Origin: Phascolarctobacterium_A sp902463975
Lineage (GTDB): Bacteria; Bacillota; Negativicutes; Acidaminococcales; Acidaminococcaceae
Reading direction: 5' to 3'
NCBI RefSeq assembly: GCF_902463975.1
Contig: NZ_CABQHJ010000009.1
Location: forward strand, 7,460 to 71,459
DNA: 64,000 nucleotides
Positions within the stretch are counted from its first letter, which is position 1; every line of letters starts with the position of its first letter. The translations under genes were made by a program, and so were the position numbers. Under the pieces are notes generated by a model, which was not told the DNA's origin, searched no databases, and saw nothing but the letters and a program-made list of their open reading frames with translations. Shown piece after piece: positions 9,626 through 18,499 of the stretch.

Positions 9626-10696
9626 ATGTTTGATGACGTAGAAACAACCTTTGAACCATTAGCCAACATTAAGGTAATCGGTGTTGGCGGCGGCGGCAAT
9701 AATGCCGTTAACCGTATGATTGATGCAGGCGTAAGCGGCGTTGAATTTATTGCTGTGAACTGCGATAAGCAATGCCTGATGCTTTCCAAAGCAGAAAAAC
9801 GCATTCAGATCGGCGAAAAGCTGACTAAGGGCCTGGGTGCAGGCGCTAATCCTGAAATCGGCGAAAAGGCTGCCGAAGAATCCCGTGACCAGATTCTGGA
9901 GGTCCTGAAGGGTGCAGATATGGTATTTGTTACTGCCGGTATGGGCGGCGGCACCGGTACCGGCGCTGCGCACGTTGTTGCAGAATGCGCCAAGGAAATT
10001 GGTGCACTGACTGTCGGCGTTGTAACCAAACCCTTTGGCTTTGAAGGTCCTCGCCGTATGAAGCAGGCGGAAACCGGTATCGTTAACCTGAAGGAAAAGG
10101 TTGATACCCTGGTTACCATTCCTAATGACCGTTTGCTGCAGATTATTGAAAAACGCACCTCCATGCTGGAGGCATTCAAAAAGGCCGATGACGTTCTGCG
10201 TCAGGGCGTTCAGGGTATTTCCAACCTGATTGCTGTTCCCGGTCTGATTAACGTTGACTTTGCCGATGTGAAGACTGTTATGTCCAACGCAGGCAGCGCA
10301 CTGATGGGCGTTGGTACTGCCAAGGGCGAAGGCGGCGGCAAGGCCGCAGCCGAAGCTGCAATCAAAAGCCCGCTGCTGGAAGCATCTATTGATGGTGCCC
10401 GCGGCGTACTGATCAACATTATCGGCGGCAAGGAGCTGTCCCTCTTTGACGTCAACGAGGCTGCTAATATTGTCAATGCAGCAGCAGATCCGAACGCTGT
10501 TGTTATCTTCGGTGCTGTTATTGACGAAAGCCTGAACGATGAAATCCGTGTTACGGTTATTGCTACCGGCTTTGAGAAAAAATCTCCGGTTACCAGAAAT
10601 ACTGTTGGTGGTCCGGCATCTATCAACCGCAGCAACGGTGGCGTAATCAAGAGCTTCTCTGATCCTAACGAGATTCCGCCATGGCTGCGCCACTGA
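9626..10696 (+). CDS. ftsZ: FtsZ, tubulin-like division GTPase
   Basis: Cytoplasmic GTPase that polymerises into the Z ring. The 356-aa protein has GVGGGGNNAVNRM, the tubulin signature GGGTGTGAA, the catalytic T7 loop (NVDFADV) and the C-terminal peptide IPPWLRH that binds membrane tethers. The linker before that peptide is very short. No ftsA lies upstream, where it often does. It is followed by nrdR after 19 nt. Confidence 0.98.
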   Translation: MFDDVETTFEPLANIKVIGVGGGGNNAVNRMIDAGVSGVEFIAVNCDKQCLMLSKAEKRIQIGEKLTKGLGAGANPEIGEKAAEESRDQILEVLKGADMVFVTAGMGGGTGTGAAHVVAECAKEIGALTVGVVTKPFGFEGPRRMKQAETGIVNLKEKVDTLVTIPNDRLLQIIEKRTSMLEAFKKADDVLRQGVQGISNLIAVPGLINVDFADVKTVMSNAGSALMGVGTAKGEGGGKAAAEAAIKSPLLEASIDGARGVLINIIGGKELSLFDVNEAANIVNAAADPNAVVIFGAVIDESLNDEIRVTVIATGFEKKSPVTRNTVGGPASINRSNGGVIKSFSDPNEIPPWLRH

Positions 10697-10715
10697 TTGA
10701 AAGGAAGGCAGTAAT

Positions 10716-11183
10716 ATGAAGTGCCCGTATTGCTCTCACAGAGACAGCCGCGTTATCGACAGCCGCGCTGTTGAGGAAGGCTGCTCCATTCGTCGCAGAC
10801 GCGAATGCCCTAATTGCGGCAAACGCTTTACCACGTATGAAAAATATGAGGAAACTCCGCTGGTTGTCAGCAAGAAGGACGGCCGCCGCGAGCTTTTTGA
10901 CGGCAAAAAGCTGCTGGCAGGCTTGCTCAAGGCTTGCGAAAAACGCCCTGTTCCTTATGAAAAAATCAAAGATATTGCTGACAGCATTGAGCGTGAGCTG
11001 CGCATGAGTGCTGATGCTGAGGTTCCCAGCGCCCAGATTGGCGAGCTGGTGATGAAGCATCTGGAGCAGACGGACCAGATTGCCTACGTTCGCTTTGCTT
11101 CTGTATATCGTCAGTTTGCTGATGTACGCAACTTTATGCAGGAGCTGGAGCGCATTATGCAGAACACCAAGGAAGAAAAATAG
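10716..11183 (+). CDS. nrdR: NrdR transcriptional repressor
   Basis: Zinc-ribbon/ATP-cone repressor of ribonucleotide reductase genes. The 155-aa protein starts with MKCPYCSHRDSRVIDSR and has a second Cys pair in CPNCGKRFTTYE, giving the four zinc ligands. The ATP-cone domain fills residues 49-139. Length and motifs match the family closely. It sits right after ftsZ and shares its direction. Confidence 0.97.
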   Translation: MKCPYCSHRDSRVIDSRAVEEGCSIRRRRECPNCGKRFTTYEKYEETPLVVSKKDGRRELFDGKKLLAGLLKACEKRPVPYEKIKDIADSIERELRMSADAEVPSAQIGELVMKHLEQTDQIAYVRFASVYRQFADVRNFMQELERIMQNTKEEK

Positions 11184-11194
11184 AGGTGCAGTCG

Positions 11195-11446
11195 ATGAAA
11201 CGGTATTTGCTTCTTGCTTTGACAACTGCTATGCTGGTGGCTGGCTTCAGCAGCTCGGCGCTGGCGAAGGAAAGACTCTTTACCTTTTCCAACAACAATA
11301 ACGGAGCGGTGAAAGAGGTAAATTACTATTTGGATAACGGTGCCAAGGTTGTGTTTATGGACACTGCAGCCAAGGCTACGGACAGCACTGTGATTATCAC
11401 CGTTGTGCTGGAAATACCCGATGGTACTGCACCGTATCAAAAGTAA
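11195..11446 (+). CDS. Small exported protein of unknown function
   Basis: An 83-aa protein with a clear signal peptide (MKRYLLLALTTAMLVAGF, cleavage probably after ALA) and a mature part of about 60 residues predicted to be mostly beta strand. The start at 11195 is chosen because GAGGTG lies 5 nt upstream. I do not recognise the family. It is the last gene before a strong terminator. Confidence 0.7.
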   Translation: MKRYLLLALTTAMLVAGFSSSALAKERLFTFSNNNNGAVKEVNYYLDNGAKVVFMDTAAKATDSTVIITVVLEIPDGTAPYQK

Positions 11447-11479
11447 ATAGCAAAATGGTGCCGCAGGCACTTATAAAAG

Positions 11480-11503
11480 GAGACGGCGACAGCCGTCTCT
11501 TTT
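11480..11503 (+). terminator. Intrinsic terminator after the dcw/nrdR block
   Basis: GAGACGGC (11480-11487), a 4-nt loop, and GCCGTCTC (11492-11499) followed by TTTT: a perfect 8-bp GC-rich stem with a U-tract. Confidence 0.85.
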
Positions 11504-11570
11504 GGTATAAGCAGGATATATCAGCTAAAATTTAGCTGCGAATTTAAGTGCTTTTAAGGGGGATTTCAGA

Positions 11571-12398
11571 ATGCAGGACTTTATCATTACGCAAAAAAAT
11601 AATCTCTGGTGGGGTTCATTCCCACGTTTGACGCAGGCTGGCTTTGGCAATGCCTGTAGCTGCCGCCTGCATGGTGCCAGCGCTGTCGCAGAGGGGACGC
11701 TGAATTTGGCGCTGCACGTGGGAGACGAGGCGGAGCTGGTGCTGCAGAACCGCTGCCGGTTTGCGCAGGCTTTAGGTTTGGATGCAAGCAAATTTACTAC
11801 CTGCGAGCAGGTGCCTGGCAGCAAGGTTGTTGTAGTTGATGAGGCTTTAGTTGGCGCCGGTGCGACTACGCTGGCTGATACCATCAAGGAGACAGATGCA
11901 TTGGTTACGAAATTGGCAAATGTGCCGATACTGCTGTTTTTTGCTGACTGCGTGCCACTGCTTTTTGTTGATGAGCACCAGGGCGTGTGCGCTGTAGCGC
12001 ACGCCGGCTGGCGCGGTACGGTGGCGCAGATTGGGCGCAAAACAGTGGAGACGATGCAGCAAGCCTTCGGCTCCCGTCCCGAAGATATCGTTGCGGCGAT
12101 TGGTCCGTCTATCGGCCAATGCTGCTATGAGGTGGACGACTTTGTGCGCAGTAAGGCTGCAGGCTACGAGCAGTTCTTTGCGCAACGAGCAGAAAAGTCG
12201 GGCAAGTATCTGTTGGATTTGTGGGGCTATAACCGCGAGGTGCTGCTTAACGCTGGCCTTAGGGCAGAAAATATCCTTACTGCCGGCGTCTGCACAGAGC
12301 ATAACCACGAAATGTTCTGCTCCTACCGCGCGGAGCAGGGCAAAACAGGACGCATGGGCGTGTGCCTGTATAGAATGTCTGACAATAAAAACGCTTAA
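11571..12398 (+). CDS. pgeF: PgeF/YfiH-type laccase-domain protein
   Basis: Cytoplasmic enzyme of the former 'multicopper polyphenol oxidase' family. Members have been reported as purine nucleoside phosphorylases and, in E. coli, as peptidoglycan-editing factor PgeF. The 275-aa protein has the Zn-site motifs FFADCVPLLF, VAHAGWRGT and IGQCCYEV, and ends with HNHEMFCSYRAEQGKTGRMG, all typical of the family. The ATG follows AAGGGGG. Confidence 0.93.
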   Translation: MQDFIITQKNNLWWGSFPRLTQAGFGNACSCRLHGASAVAEGTLNLALHVGDEAELVLQNRCRFAQALGLDASKFTTCEQVPGSKVVVVDEALVGAGATTLADTIKETDALVTKLANVPILLFFADCVPLLFVDEHQGVCAVAHAGWRGTVAQIGRKTVETMQQAFGSRPEDIVAAIGPSIGQCCYEVDDFVRSKAAGYEQFFAQRAEKSGKYLLDLWGYNREVLLNAGLRAENILTAGVCTEHNHEMFCSYRAEQGKTGRMGVCLYRMSDNKNA

Positions 12399-12534
12399 GT
12401 GCTGCGCGTGAAAAAGACTTAGGGTTGAACGTGAGCTTAGAAGCTTAAGGTGATACGTTAAAAAATGCGTTATGCAGCGAGTCGCTGAATGCTTCAGGTA
12501 ACGCGTTAAAATTTTACGAAAAGAGTGAGTGAAG

Positions 12535-13269
12535 ATGCTGAAGGATACCTTTACATTTCAAGGACCGTTAGGTGAAATAGAGTGTGTTGTAGAACCGAAT
12601 CGGAGTGAGAATAATGCTGTACTCGTTATGGCGCATGGCTTCCGCGGCAGCCGTGACAGCGGCGGACGCGCTGCAGGAGTGGCGCAGCAGGCTGCTGCAC
12701 ACGCTGCCGTAGTGCGCTTTAACTTTACGGGTACGCAGATAATTTCGCGTCAGGTAGAGGAGCTGCATGCCGTACTGGCAGAGGTACGCCGCAGGCAGCC
12801 TGGCTGCAGGCTGTTTCTTTTGGGACGCAGTCTGGGCGGTGCTGCGTCCATCATTACTGCGGCTCAGGATGGTGCTCTCGCCGGACTGATTCTGTGGGCG
12901 ACGCCTAACGACCTGCGCTTTACCTTTCGTTATGTGATGACGGAGTATGAATACCGCCGTCTGGACAGCGGTGAAACGCTGCACTTTAACGATGAGCGCG
13001 GCGAATGCGACCTGACGCCGGATTTTCTGACGGACTTCGACCAATACGATCTGCCTGCACTGCTGCAGAAGGCACAGCCGTTGCCCGTGCTTGTGCTGCA
13101 TTGCAGCGCGGATGAGGTGGTGCTGGCTGAGCAGGGGCAGCGCAACGCCGCAGCCGTCGGCGAGGCGGCAGAGCTGCATATCTTTGCAGGCGGCGACCAT
13201 AGCTTTACGCAGTACAGTGAGCAGGCAGGCGCGTTGCTGAGCGATTGGCTGGGCAAACGCTTGAAATGA
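12535..13269 (+). CDS. Alpha/beta hydrolase (serine aminopeptidase-like)
   Basis: A 244-aa alpha/beta hydrolase. Visible parts are MAHGFRGSRDSGG (oxyanion region), the nucleophile elbow GRSLGG, an aspartate in VLHCSADEVV, and the histidine in GGDHSF. An in-frame GTG at 12529 is an alternative start. The natural substrate is unknown. It lacks a signal peptide, so it is cytoplasmic. Confidence 0.85.
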   Translation: MLKDTFTFQGPLGEIECVVEPNRSENNAVLVMAHGFRGSRDSGGRAAGVAQQAAAHAAVVRFNFTGTQIISRQVEELHAVLAEVRRRQPGCRLFLLGRSLGGAASIITAAQDGALAGLILWATPNDLRFTFRYVMTEYEYRRLDSGETLHFNDERGECDLTPDFLTDFDQYDLPALLQKAQPLPVLVLHCSADEVVLAEQGQRNAAAVGEAAELHIFAGGDHSFTQYSEQAGALLSDWLGKRLK

Positions 13270-13290
13270 GGCGCTTGTTAGTTGTATAAT
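13261..13290 (+). promoter_or_regulatory. Sigma-70-type promoter for the cyclophilin gene or following operon
   Basis: TTGAAA (13261-13266), an 18-nt spacer, and TATAAT (13285-13290), followed by the SD GGGAGGA for the gene at 13332. The -35 overlaps the end of the hydrolase gene. Confidence 0.6.
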
Positions 13291-13331
13291 ATACTTGAGT
13301 AATTATATCCTTTTCTATGGGAGGAAAGAGC

Positions 13332-13892
13332 ATGAAGAAATTGTTAATAATCTGCCTGATGCTGGTGTGCGCGCTGGTACTTACAGCCTGCGGTCAGGAA
13401 AAGCAGGAGCAGGCGCCGAAGGCAGAGCCTGCGACGGCTGTTTTCAATACGAGCATGGGCGATTTTGAGGTGAAGCTGGCAACAGACTATGCACCGGAAA
13501 CATCAAAGAATTTTATTACACTTGCAGAAAAGGGCTTCTATAACGGTCTTATTTTCCACCGTGTAATCGATAACTTTATGATTCAGGGCGGTGACCCTGC
13601 CGGCAACGGTACCGGTGGCCCCGGCTATACTATTAAGGATGAGTTCAGCAGTAAGCTGCTGCATGACGGCCCCGGTGTAATTTCTATGGCCAACCGCGGT
13701 CCGAATACCGGCGGCAGCCAGTTCTTTATCACCCTGCGTGAAACTAAATGGCTTGACGGTAAGCACGCTGTTTTCGGCAAGGTAAGCAAGGGCATGGATG
13801 TTGTTTATAAAATCGGCAAAACAGCAACAGATTCCAATGATAAACCGTTGGAGCCTGTAACCATTAAGAAAATTACGATAGAAAAACGTTAA
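13332..13892 (+). CDS. Cyclophilin-type peptidyl-prolyl isomerase lipoprotein
   Basis: Cis-trans prolyl isomerase likely tethered outside the cytoplasmic membrane. It begins with a lipoprotein signal peptide and lipobox LTAC (Cys at about residue 19). The cyclophilin domain has FHRVIDNFMIQGGDP and GGSQFFIT, which hold the catalytic Arg, Phe and Gln. The start at 13332 follows GGGAGGAAAGAGC. It probably folds secreted proteins. Confidence 0.94.
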   Translation: MKKLLIICLMLVCALVLTACGQEKQEQAPKAEPATAVFNTSMGDFEVKLATDYAPETSKNFITLAEKGFYNGLIFHRVIDNFMIQGGDPAGNGTGGPGYTIKDEFSSKLLHDGPGVISMANRGPNTGGSQFFITLRETKWLDGKHAVFGKVSKGMDVVYKIGKTATDSNDKPLEPVTIKKITIEKR

Positions 13893-13925
13893 CACCCCTT
13901 TTGAAAACAGGTAGGAGGAAATTGC

Positions 13926-14933
13926 TTGGCTAGTGAAGAAGAAAAAATGCAAGGTATACTCGAAACTGTTGACCAGCAGGAAATGGTTGGCATTTGCGGA
14001 CGTAATGATGAATTTCTGCGTTTAATCCGCAGTGCTTTTGACTGTACAATCGTAGCGCGCGGCAATCAGATTACAATGAGCGGACGCGCTGAAGAGGTGG
14101 CGCAGCTGGAACAGCTGCTGCAGGAGCTGCTGTTTTTGTACCGTCAGGGACTGCCGCTGACAACGCATGATGTACGTTACAGCATGTATATGGTGAAGGC
14201 AGGAAATTTGGAAAGCCTGCACCGTATGTATGCTGACACGATTATTGTCAATAACCGTGGCCGTCAGGTAAAGGCTAAGACCTTGGGACAGTGGCAATAT
14301 GTGGAAACAATCCGTCATAACTATATCACCTTGGGCATCGGACCTGCAGGCACAGGCAAAACCTATTTGGCAGTGGCGCTGGCAGTAGCGGCGCTGAAGA
14401 AAAAAGAGGTAGAGCGTATTATCTTGACGCGTCCTGCGGTAGAAGCAGGCGAAAAGCTGGGCTTTTTGCCGGGTGATATGCAGGATAAGGTAGACCCGTA
14501 TCTGCGTCCTCTTTATGACGGCCTGTATGATATGCTGGGAACAGAAACCTTCCAAAAGTATCTTACCAAGGGCACGATTGAGGTTGCACCGCTGGCCTAC
14601 ATGCGCGGACGCACGCTGAATGATGCCTTCATCATTCTGGATGAGGCGCAGAATACTACACCGGAGCAAATGAAAATGTTCCTGACGCGCTTTGGCTTTG
14701 GCAGTAAGATGGTTATTACCGGCGATATCACGCAGATAGATTTGCCGGGCGGCAAGAACAGCGGCCTGAAGGACGCTGCGCGTATTCTGGGAAATGTTCC
14801 GGGAATCGGCGTAATAAAGTTCAGCGAGCAGGATGTTGTGCGCCATGAAATCGTCGGTTCAATTATCAAGGCTTATGAACGCTTTGAAAAACAAAAAGAA
14901 AAATATAACGGAGAAAAACAGCATGATAATTAA
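13926..14933 (+). CDS. phoH: PhoH-like ATPase
   Basis: RNA-associated P-loop ATPase of the PhoH/YbeZ family, found next to YbeY in many bacteria. TTG at 13926 is chosen because AGGAGG lies 7 nt upstream. The 335-aa protein has an N-terminal KH-like region, Walker A GPAGTGKTYLA, ILTRPAVEAGEKLGFLPG and Walker B FIILDEAQNTTPEQMKMFLTR. Its end overlaps ybeY. Confidence 0.95.
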   Translation: MASEEEKMQGILETVDQQEMVGICGRNDEFLRLIRSAFDCTIVARGNQITMSGRAEEVAQLEQLLQELLFLYRQGLPLTTHDVRYSMYMVKAGNLESLHRMYADTIIVNNRGRQVKAKTLGQWQYVETIRHNYITLGIGPAGTGKTYLAVALAVAALKKKEVERIILTRPAVEAGEKLGFLPGDMQDKVDPYLRPLYDGLYDMLGTETFQKYLTKGTIEVAPLAYMRGRTLNDAFIILDEAQNTTPEQMKMFLTRFGFGSKMVITGDITQIDLPGGKNSGLKDAARILGNVPGIGVIKFSEQDVVRHEIVGSIIKAYERFEKQKEKYNGEKQHDN

Positions 14934-15429
14934 TTTGGAAAATGACCAGCAGAAGCTGGAGCTTTCCGCGCAGGTGCTGGAGCGCCTGCAGGAGGGCTTG
15001 CAGGCAGTGGCACGCTTGAATGAGCTGCCGGAGGAGTCTGAGGTGGATGTCACGATTGTCGACGATGAGGAAATCCATGCGCTGAACCGTGAGTATCGCG
15101 GTATGGATAAGCCTACCGACGTTTTGAGCTTTGCGCTGGATGAGGACTGCGAGGATGAAGACGAGCCGGAGCTGATCGGCGGACCGGAGGAGCATCTTTT
15201 CGGTGATATCATCATTTCGGCGGAAACCGCGCTGCGTCAGGCAGAGGAATACGGGCACGGACTGGAGCGCGAAATGACGTATCTGGCAGTGCATGGTATG
15301 TTCCATCTTCTGGGCTATGACCATATGACGGAGGAGGATAAGGCTGAAATGCGTGCGAAAGAGGAGGAAGCTCTGCGTGCGATTAACCTTTCCGAAGAAT
15401 ATTTTGACCATCCTACAGGCATTCATTAA
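14923..15429 (+). CDS. ybeY: YbeY, rRNA maturation endoribonuclease
   Basis: Zinc metalloprotein needed for 16S rRNA 3' end maturation and ribosome quality control. The 168-aa protein has the HGMFHLLGYDH zinc motif (HGxxHLxGYDH) near the C-terminus and the DKPTDVLSF segment. ATG 14923 follows CGGAGAAAAACAGC. Overlap with phoH suggests coupled translation. Confidence 0.96.
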   Translation: MIINLENDQQKLELSAQVLERLQEGLQAVARLNELPEESEVDVTIVDDEEIHALNREYRGMDKPTDVLSFALDEDCEDEDEPELIGGPEEHLFGDIIISAETALRQAEEYGHGLEREMTYLAVHGMFHLLGYDHMTEEDKAEMRAKEEEALRAINLSEEYFDHPTGIH

Positions 15430-15485
15430 TGCTTAATGCACAATTATTTATAACTAACCTGTAAAAAACATAGGAGGTGCTTTCC

Positions 15486-15893
15486 ATGAAAGACGTAAAA
15501 CTGAATGAATTATCCCCGGCTTGGCGCGAATTGTACGATGCAGCGGTTGCTGCCCGTAAGAATGCTTACATTCCTTATTCCAACTTTGCTGTAGGTGCGG
15601 CAGTACGCTGTGCCAACGGAAAAATCTACGGTGGCTGTAATGTGGAAAACGCTTCCTATGGACTTTGTGTCTGCGGCGAGCGTAACGCAATCTTCCACGC
15701 TGCCTGCGCTGGTGAGCGCGAGATGGTAGAGCTGTGCGTAGTTGCAGATACCTCCGGCCCCGTTTCTCCCTGCGGTGCCTGCAGACAGGTAATGCGCGAG
15801 TTTGGTATCCAGACCGTGATTTTGGCAAATATGAAGGGTGACTTTCAAATTACCACGGTAGAAGAGCTGCTGCCGTATGGTTTTGAATTATAA
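15486..15893 (+). CDS. cdd: Cytidine deaminase
   Basis: Converts cytidine and deoxycytidine to uridine and deoxyuridine in pyrimidine salvage. The 135-aa protein has the homotetrameric-type zinc motifs: CGERNAIF (the expected CxERxA) and PCGACRQV. Start ATG 15486 follows TAGGAGGTG. It lies between ybeY and era. Confidence 0.96.
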   Translation: MKDVKLNELSPAWRELYDAAVAARKNAYIPYSNFAVGAAVRCANGKIYGGCNVENASYGLCVCGERNAIFHAACAGEREMVELCVVADTSGPVSPCGACRQVMREFGIQTVILANMKGDFQITTVEELLPYGFEL

Positions 15894-15911
15894 TAACAGG
15901 AGCTGATTAAG

Positions 15912-16826
15912 ATAAAGAAGGTAAACAACGAAGAAGCTAAACATTATGCCGGTTTTGTGGCTATGGTGGGGCGCCCGAACGTGGGCAAGTCCACTCTGAC
16001 AAACAGTCTGATTGGCGAAAAAATCGCTATTATGTCCGACAGACCGCAGACTACCCGCAACAAGATTATGTGCATTATGAATACTGATAACGCACAGATT
16101 ATGTTTCTTGATACGCCGGGTATCCATAAGCCACAGCATAAGCTGGGCGAATACATGGTGCGCACGGCAGAAAGCACGCTGCAGGAGGTTGACGTTGTCC
16201 TCTTTGTAGTGGATGCAACCGAAAAACGCGGCGCAGGCGAGGATTATATCCTGAACCTGCTGCAGAAGGTAAAAACACCGGTAATACTGGTAGTAAATAA
16301 GATTGACAAGCTGGCAGACAAGCAAAAGCTGTTCCAGATTATGGAAGGTTATAATAAGCTGTATAAATTTGCGGCGATTGTACCTGTTTCCGCATTGAAT
16401 GACAGCGAATTCCCCGGTTTGGTGCAGGAAATTACTAAGCATCTGCCGGAGGGACCGGCGTACTTCCCGGAGGATATGATTACCGACCAGCCGGAGCGCG
16501 TAATTGCTGCCGAAATGATCCGTGAAAAGGTATTGCGTCTGACGCGTGATGAAATTCCCCATTCCGTAGCGGTTGAGGTGGATGAATTCAAGGAGCGCGA
16601 CGAAGAAAACGTATATATCAGAGCAACTATTTTTGTAGAGCGTGAATCGCAAAAGGGCATTGTTATCGGCGCTAAGGGCAGCCTGCTGAAGAAAATTGGC
16701 CAGCAGGCGCGTGCTGATATCGAAAAACTGCTGTACTGCAAGGTCTTTTTGGATTTATGGGTTAAGGTTAAGGCTGACTGGCGTAACAAGGATAAAGCTT
16801 TGAAGCAGCTTGGCTACAAGGAGTGA
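15912..16826 (+). CDS. era: Era GTPase, apparently with an ATA start codon
   Basis: Essential GTPase binding the 3' end of 16S rRNA during 30S assembly. It has G1 GRPNVGKS, G3 DTPGIHKP, G4 NKID and a C-terminal KH domain (GIVIGAKGSLLKKIG). The first AUG/GUG in frame (GTG 15957) would leave only four residues before G1. The open frame goes back to 15897 and reads KKVNNEEAKHYAGFVAM, like normal Era N-termini. The only sensible initiation site is ATA at 15912, 9 nt after AGGAG; ATT 15906 is the alternative. This gives 304 aa. Confidence 0.93.
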   Translation: MKKVNNEEAKHYAGFVAMVGRPNVGKSTLTNSLIGEKIAIMSDRPQTTRNKIMCIMNTDNAQIMFLDTPGIHKPQHKLGEYMVRTAESTLQEVDVVLFVVDATEKRGAGEDYILNLLQKVKTPVILVVNKIDKLADKQKLFQIMEGYNKLYKFAAIVPVSALNDSEFPGLVQEITKHLPEGPAYFPEDMITDQPERVIAAEMIREKVLRLTRDEIPHSVAVEVDEFKERDEENVYIRATIFVERESQKGIVIGAKGSLLKKIGQQARADIEKLLYCKVFLDLWVKVKADWRNKDKALKQLGYKE

Positions 16827-16832
16827 GGACTT

Positions 16833-17720
16833 ATCAATTTTTTTCGGAAACTGATTGATTTCTGGCACAGACTGCCGCTTGCCTGGCATTACCTGAAAAC
16901 AGGAACCTGGCACAAGGAGGGCAGCGCCAGCAGTGAGGATGAGCTGCGCAAGCTGGTGAGCGCCAGCGAGCGCCACGGCCAAATTGACCATGTCGAGGGC
17001 AGCATGATCGGCAATGTTTTTGACTTTGCCGACCGTGTAGCGCGTGAGGTCATGGTGCCGCGTCAGGATATGGTATGCCTGTTTTTGGATGATACGCTGG
17101 CAGAAAATATGGCTGTTGTACGCAGCAGTCATCATACACGCTATCCGCTCTGCATGGAGGATAAGGATCAGGTTGTGGGCACGCTGCATGTGCGCGATTT
17201 GCTGAAGCTTAAGCCGGGGCAGACTACCTTTGACCTGCGTCGCCTGATGCGTCCGATTGTCGTTATTCCGGAGGCTATGCCTGTGCCGAAGGCACTGCGT
17301 CTGATGCAGCAGCGTCATGTGCAGATGGTGCTTGTAGCAGATGAGTATGGTGGTACTGCAGGCCTGATTACGATGGAGGATCTGGTGGAGGAAATCGTCG
17401 GTGATATTCAGGACGAGCATGAAGCGGCGGAGCCGCCGGATGTGCTGCAGCTTCCCGATGGCAGTATTGAATTTGACGGCATGGTGCTGCTGGACGATGT
17501 GGCAGAGCAGCTGCCGATTGTATTTGATGATCCTGAGGAGGATACCATCGGCGGTTATGTGTTTGGTCTGCTGGGACGCAAGCCTGAAATCGGCGATGTT
17601 GTGGAAATTTCCGGCTACAGCTTCAAGGTGCTGCGCACAGAAGGCTTCCGCGTAGTGCGTGTGCTGGCCGTTAAACTGGCGCAGGAGCCGGAGCAGAAGG
17701 AAGAGCAGCAGGATGAGTGA
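16833..17720 (+). CDS. CorC/HlyC-like CBS-domain protein, apparently with an ATC start codon
   Basis: Protein with two CBS domains (DRVAREVMVPRQDM; VLVADEYGGTAGLITMEDLVEEIVG) and a C-terminal CorC_HlyC domain. It is the short cytoplasmic type without the DUF21 membrane part. The frame has no AUG, GUG or UUG before GTG 16956. Upstream codons clearly encode protein (INFFRKLIDFWHRLPLAWHY). AAGGAG at 16818-16823 is 9 nt before ATC 16833, which I take as the start. CorC-like proteins are linked to divalent-cation transport. Its end overlaps recO. Confidence 0.85.
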   Translation: MNFFRKLIDFWHRLPLAWHYLKTGTWHKEGSASSEDELRKLVSASERHGQIDHVEGSMIGNVFDFADRVAREVMVPRQDMVCLFLDDTLAENMAVVRSSHHTRYPLCMEDKDQVVGTLHVRDLLKLKPGQTTFDLRRLMRPIVVIPEAMPVPKALRLMQQRHVQMVLVADEYGGTAGLITMEDLVEEIVGDIQDEHEAAEPPDVLQLPDGSIEFDGMVLLDDVAEQLPIVFDDPEEDTIGGYVFGLLGRKPEIGDVVEISGYSFKVLRTEGFRVVRVLAVKLAQEPEQKEEQQDE

Positions 17721-18474
17721 GTCGCAAAGGGAGCTTTTGGCAGATGATGCGCTTGTTTTGCATGTAAAAAACTGGCAGACGGCTGATAAATATGCGGTCT
17801 GCTTTACGAAGGAGCATGGCAAGCTGCGCTTTATCGCCTATGGTGCCCGCTATGAAAAAAATATACATGGCAGATTGCTGCAGCCCTTTGCCAATCTGCA
17901 TATTGAGGTGCAGCAGGGGCAGAAGATAGACAAGCTGCGCAGCTGTGAGCTTTTGCAGATGCCCAAGTCAATGGATATGCAGCAGATGGCTTATGCGGCG
18001 GTAGCGTCGGAGCTGACTGCCGTGCTGACGGAGGATAGAGTGCCGCAGCCAGAGCTTTATGAAATGCTGGGCGCTGCCCTGGCGGCGCTGATGCAGCGCA
18101 ATCCGCGTCTGGTTGTTTTGTCCTATGCTATAAAATTGCTGGCGGCTACGGGCTTTGCGCCGCAGCTTACGCATTGCGTGCATTGCGGTGAGGCTGTGAC
18201 GGCCAAGGAGAATGCGTGGTTTAGTCCGCTGCAGGGCGGGCTTATCTGCAGCAGCTGCAAAAGCAGCTATAATGGTGACGGCTTGGAGCCGTGCAGTGCG
18301 GAAACACGCGAGCTGTGGCAGTGGCTGGCGCAGCTCGATTACGAGCAGCCGGCGCCCTTTAGGGTGCGAGGCGGTGCGCTCATGGAGCTGGAAAAAATTC
18401 TCTTCAAGTTTATCTTCTTTCAGATAGATAAGCCGTTGAACAGCTTAAACTTTTTGAGTCAGCTGCAGCTGTGA
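17713..18474 (+). CDS. recO: RecO, recombination mediator
   Basis: DNA repair protein that works with RecF and RecR to load RecA. The 253-aa protein has an N-terminal OB fold and a central zinc site with CVHCG and CSSC. ATG 17713 overlaps the preceding gene. The order ybeY-cdd-era-corC-recO is common in Firmicutes. Confidence 0.93.
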   Translation: MSESQRELLADDALVLHVKNWQTADKYAVCFTKEHGKLRFIAYGARYEKNIHGRLLQPFANLHIEVQQGQKIDKLRSCELLQMPKSMDMQQMAYAAVASELTAVLTEDRVPQPELYEMLGAALAALMQRNPRLVVLSYAIKLLAATGFAPQLTHCVHCGEAVTAKENAWFSPLQGGLICSSCKSSYNGDGLEPCSAETRELWQWLAQLDYEQPAPFRVRGGALMELEKILFKFIFFQIDKPLNSLNFLSQLQL

Positions 18475-18499
18475 GGCTGTATAGAAGAGGGCGTAGTGT

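Noticed and set aside
12399..12534. Repeats of GCTTAA and ACGTTAAAA-like words before the hydrolase
   Set aside because: Short, imperfect, and no clear structure or promoter could be defined.
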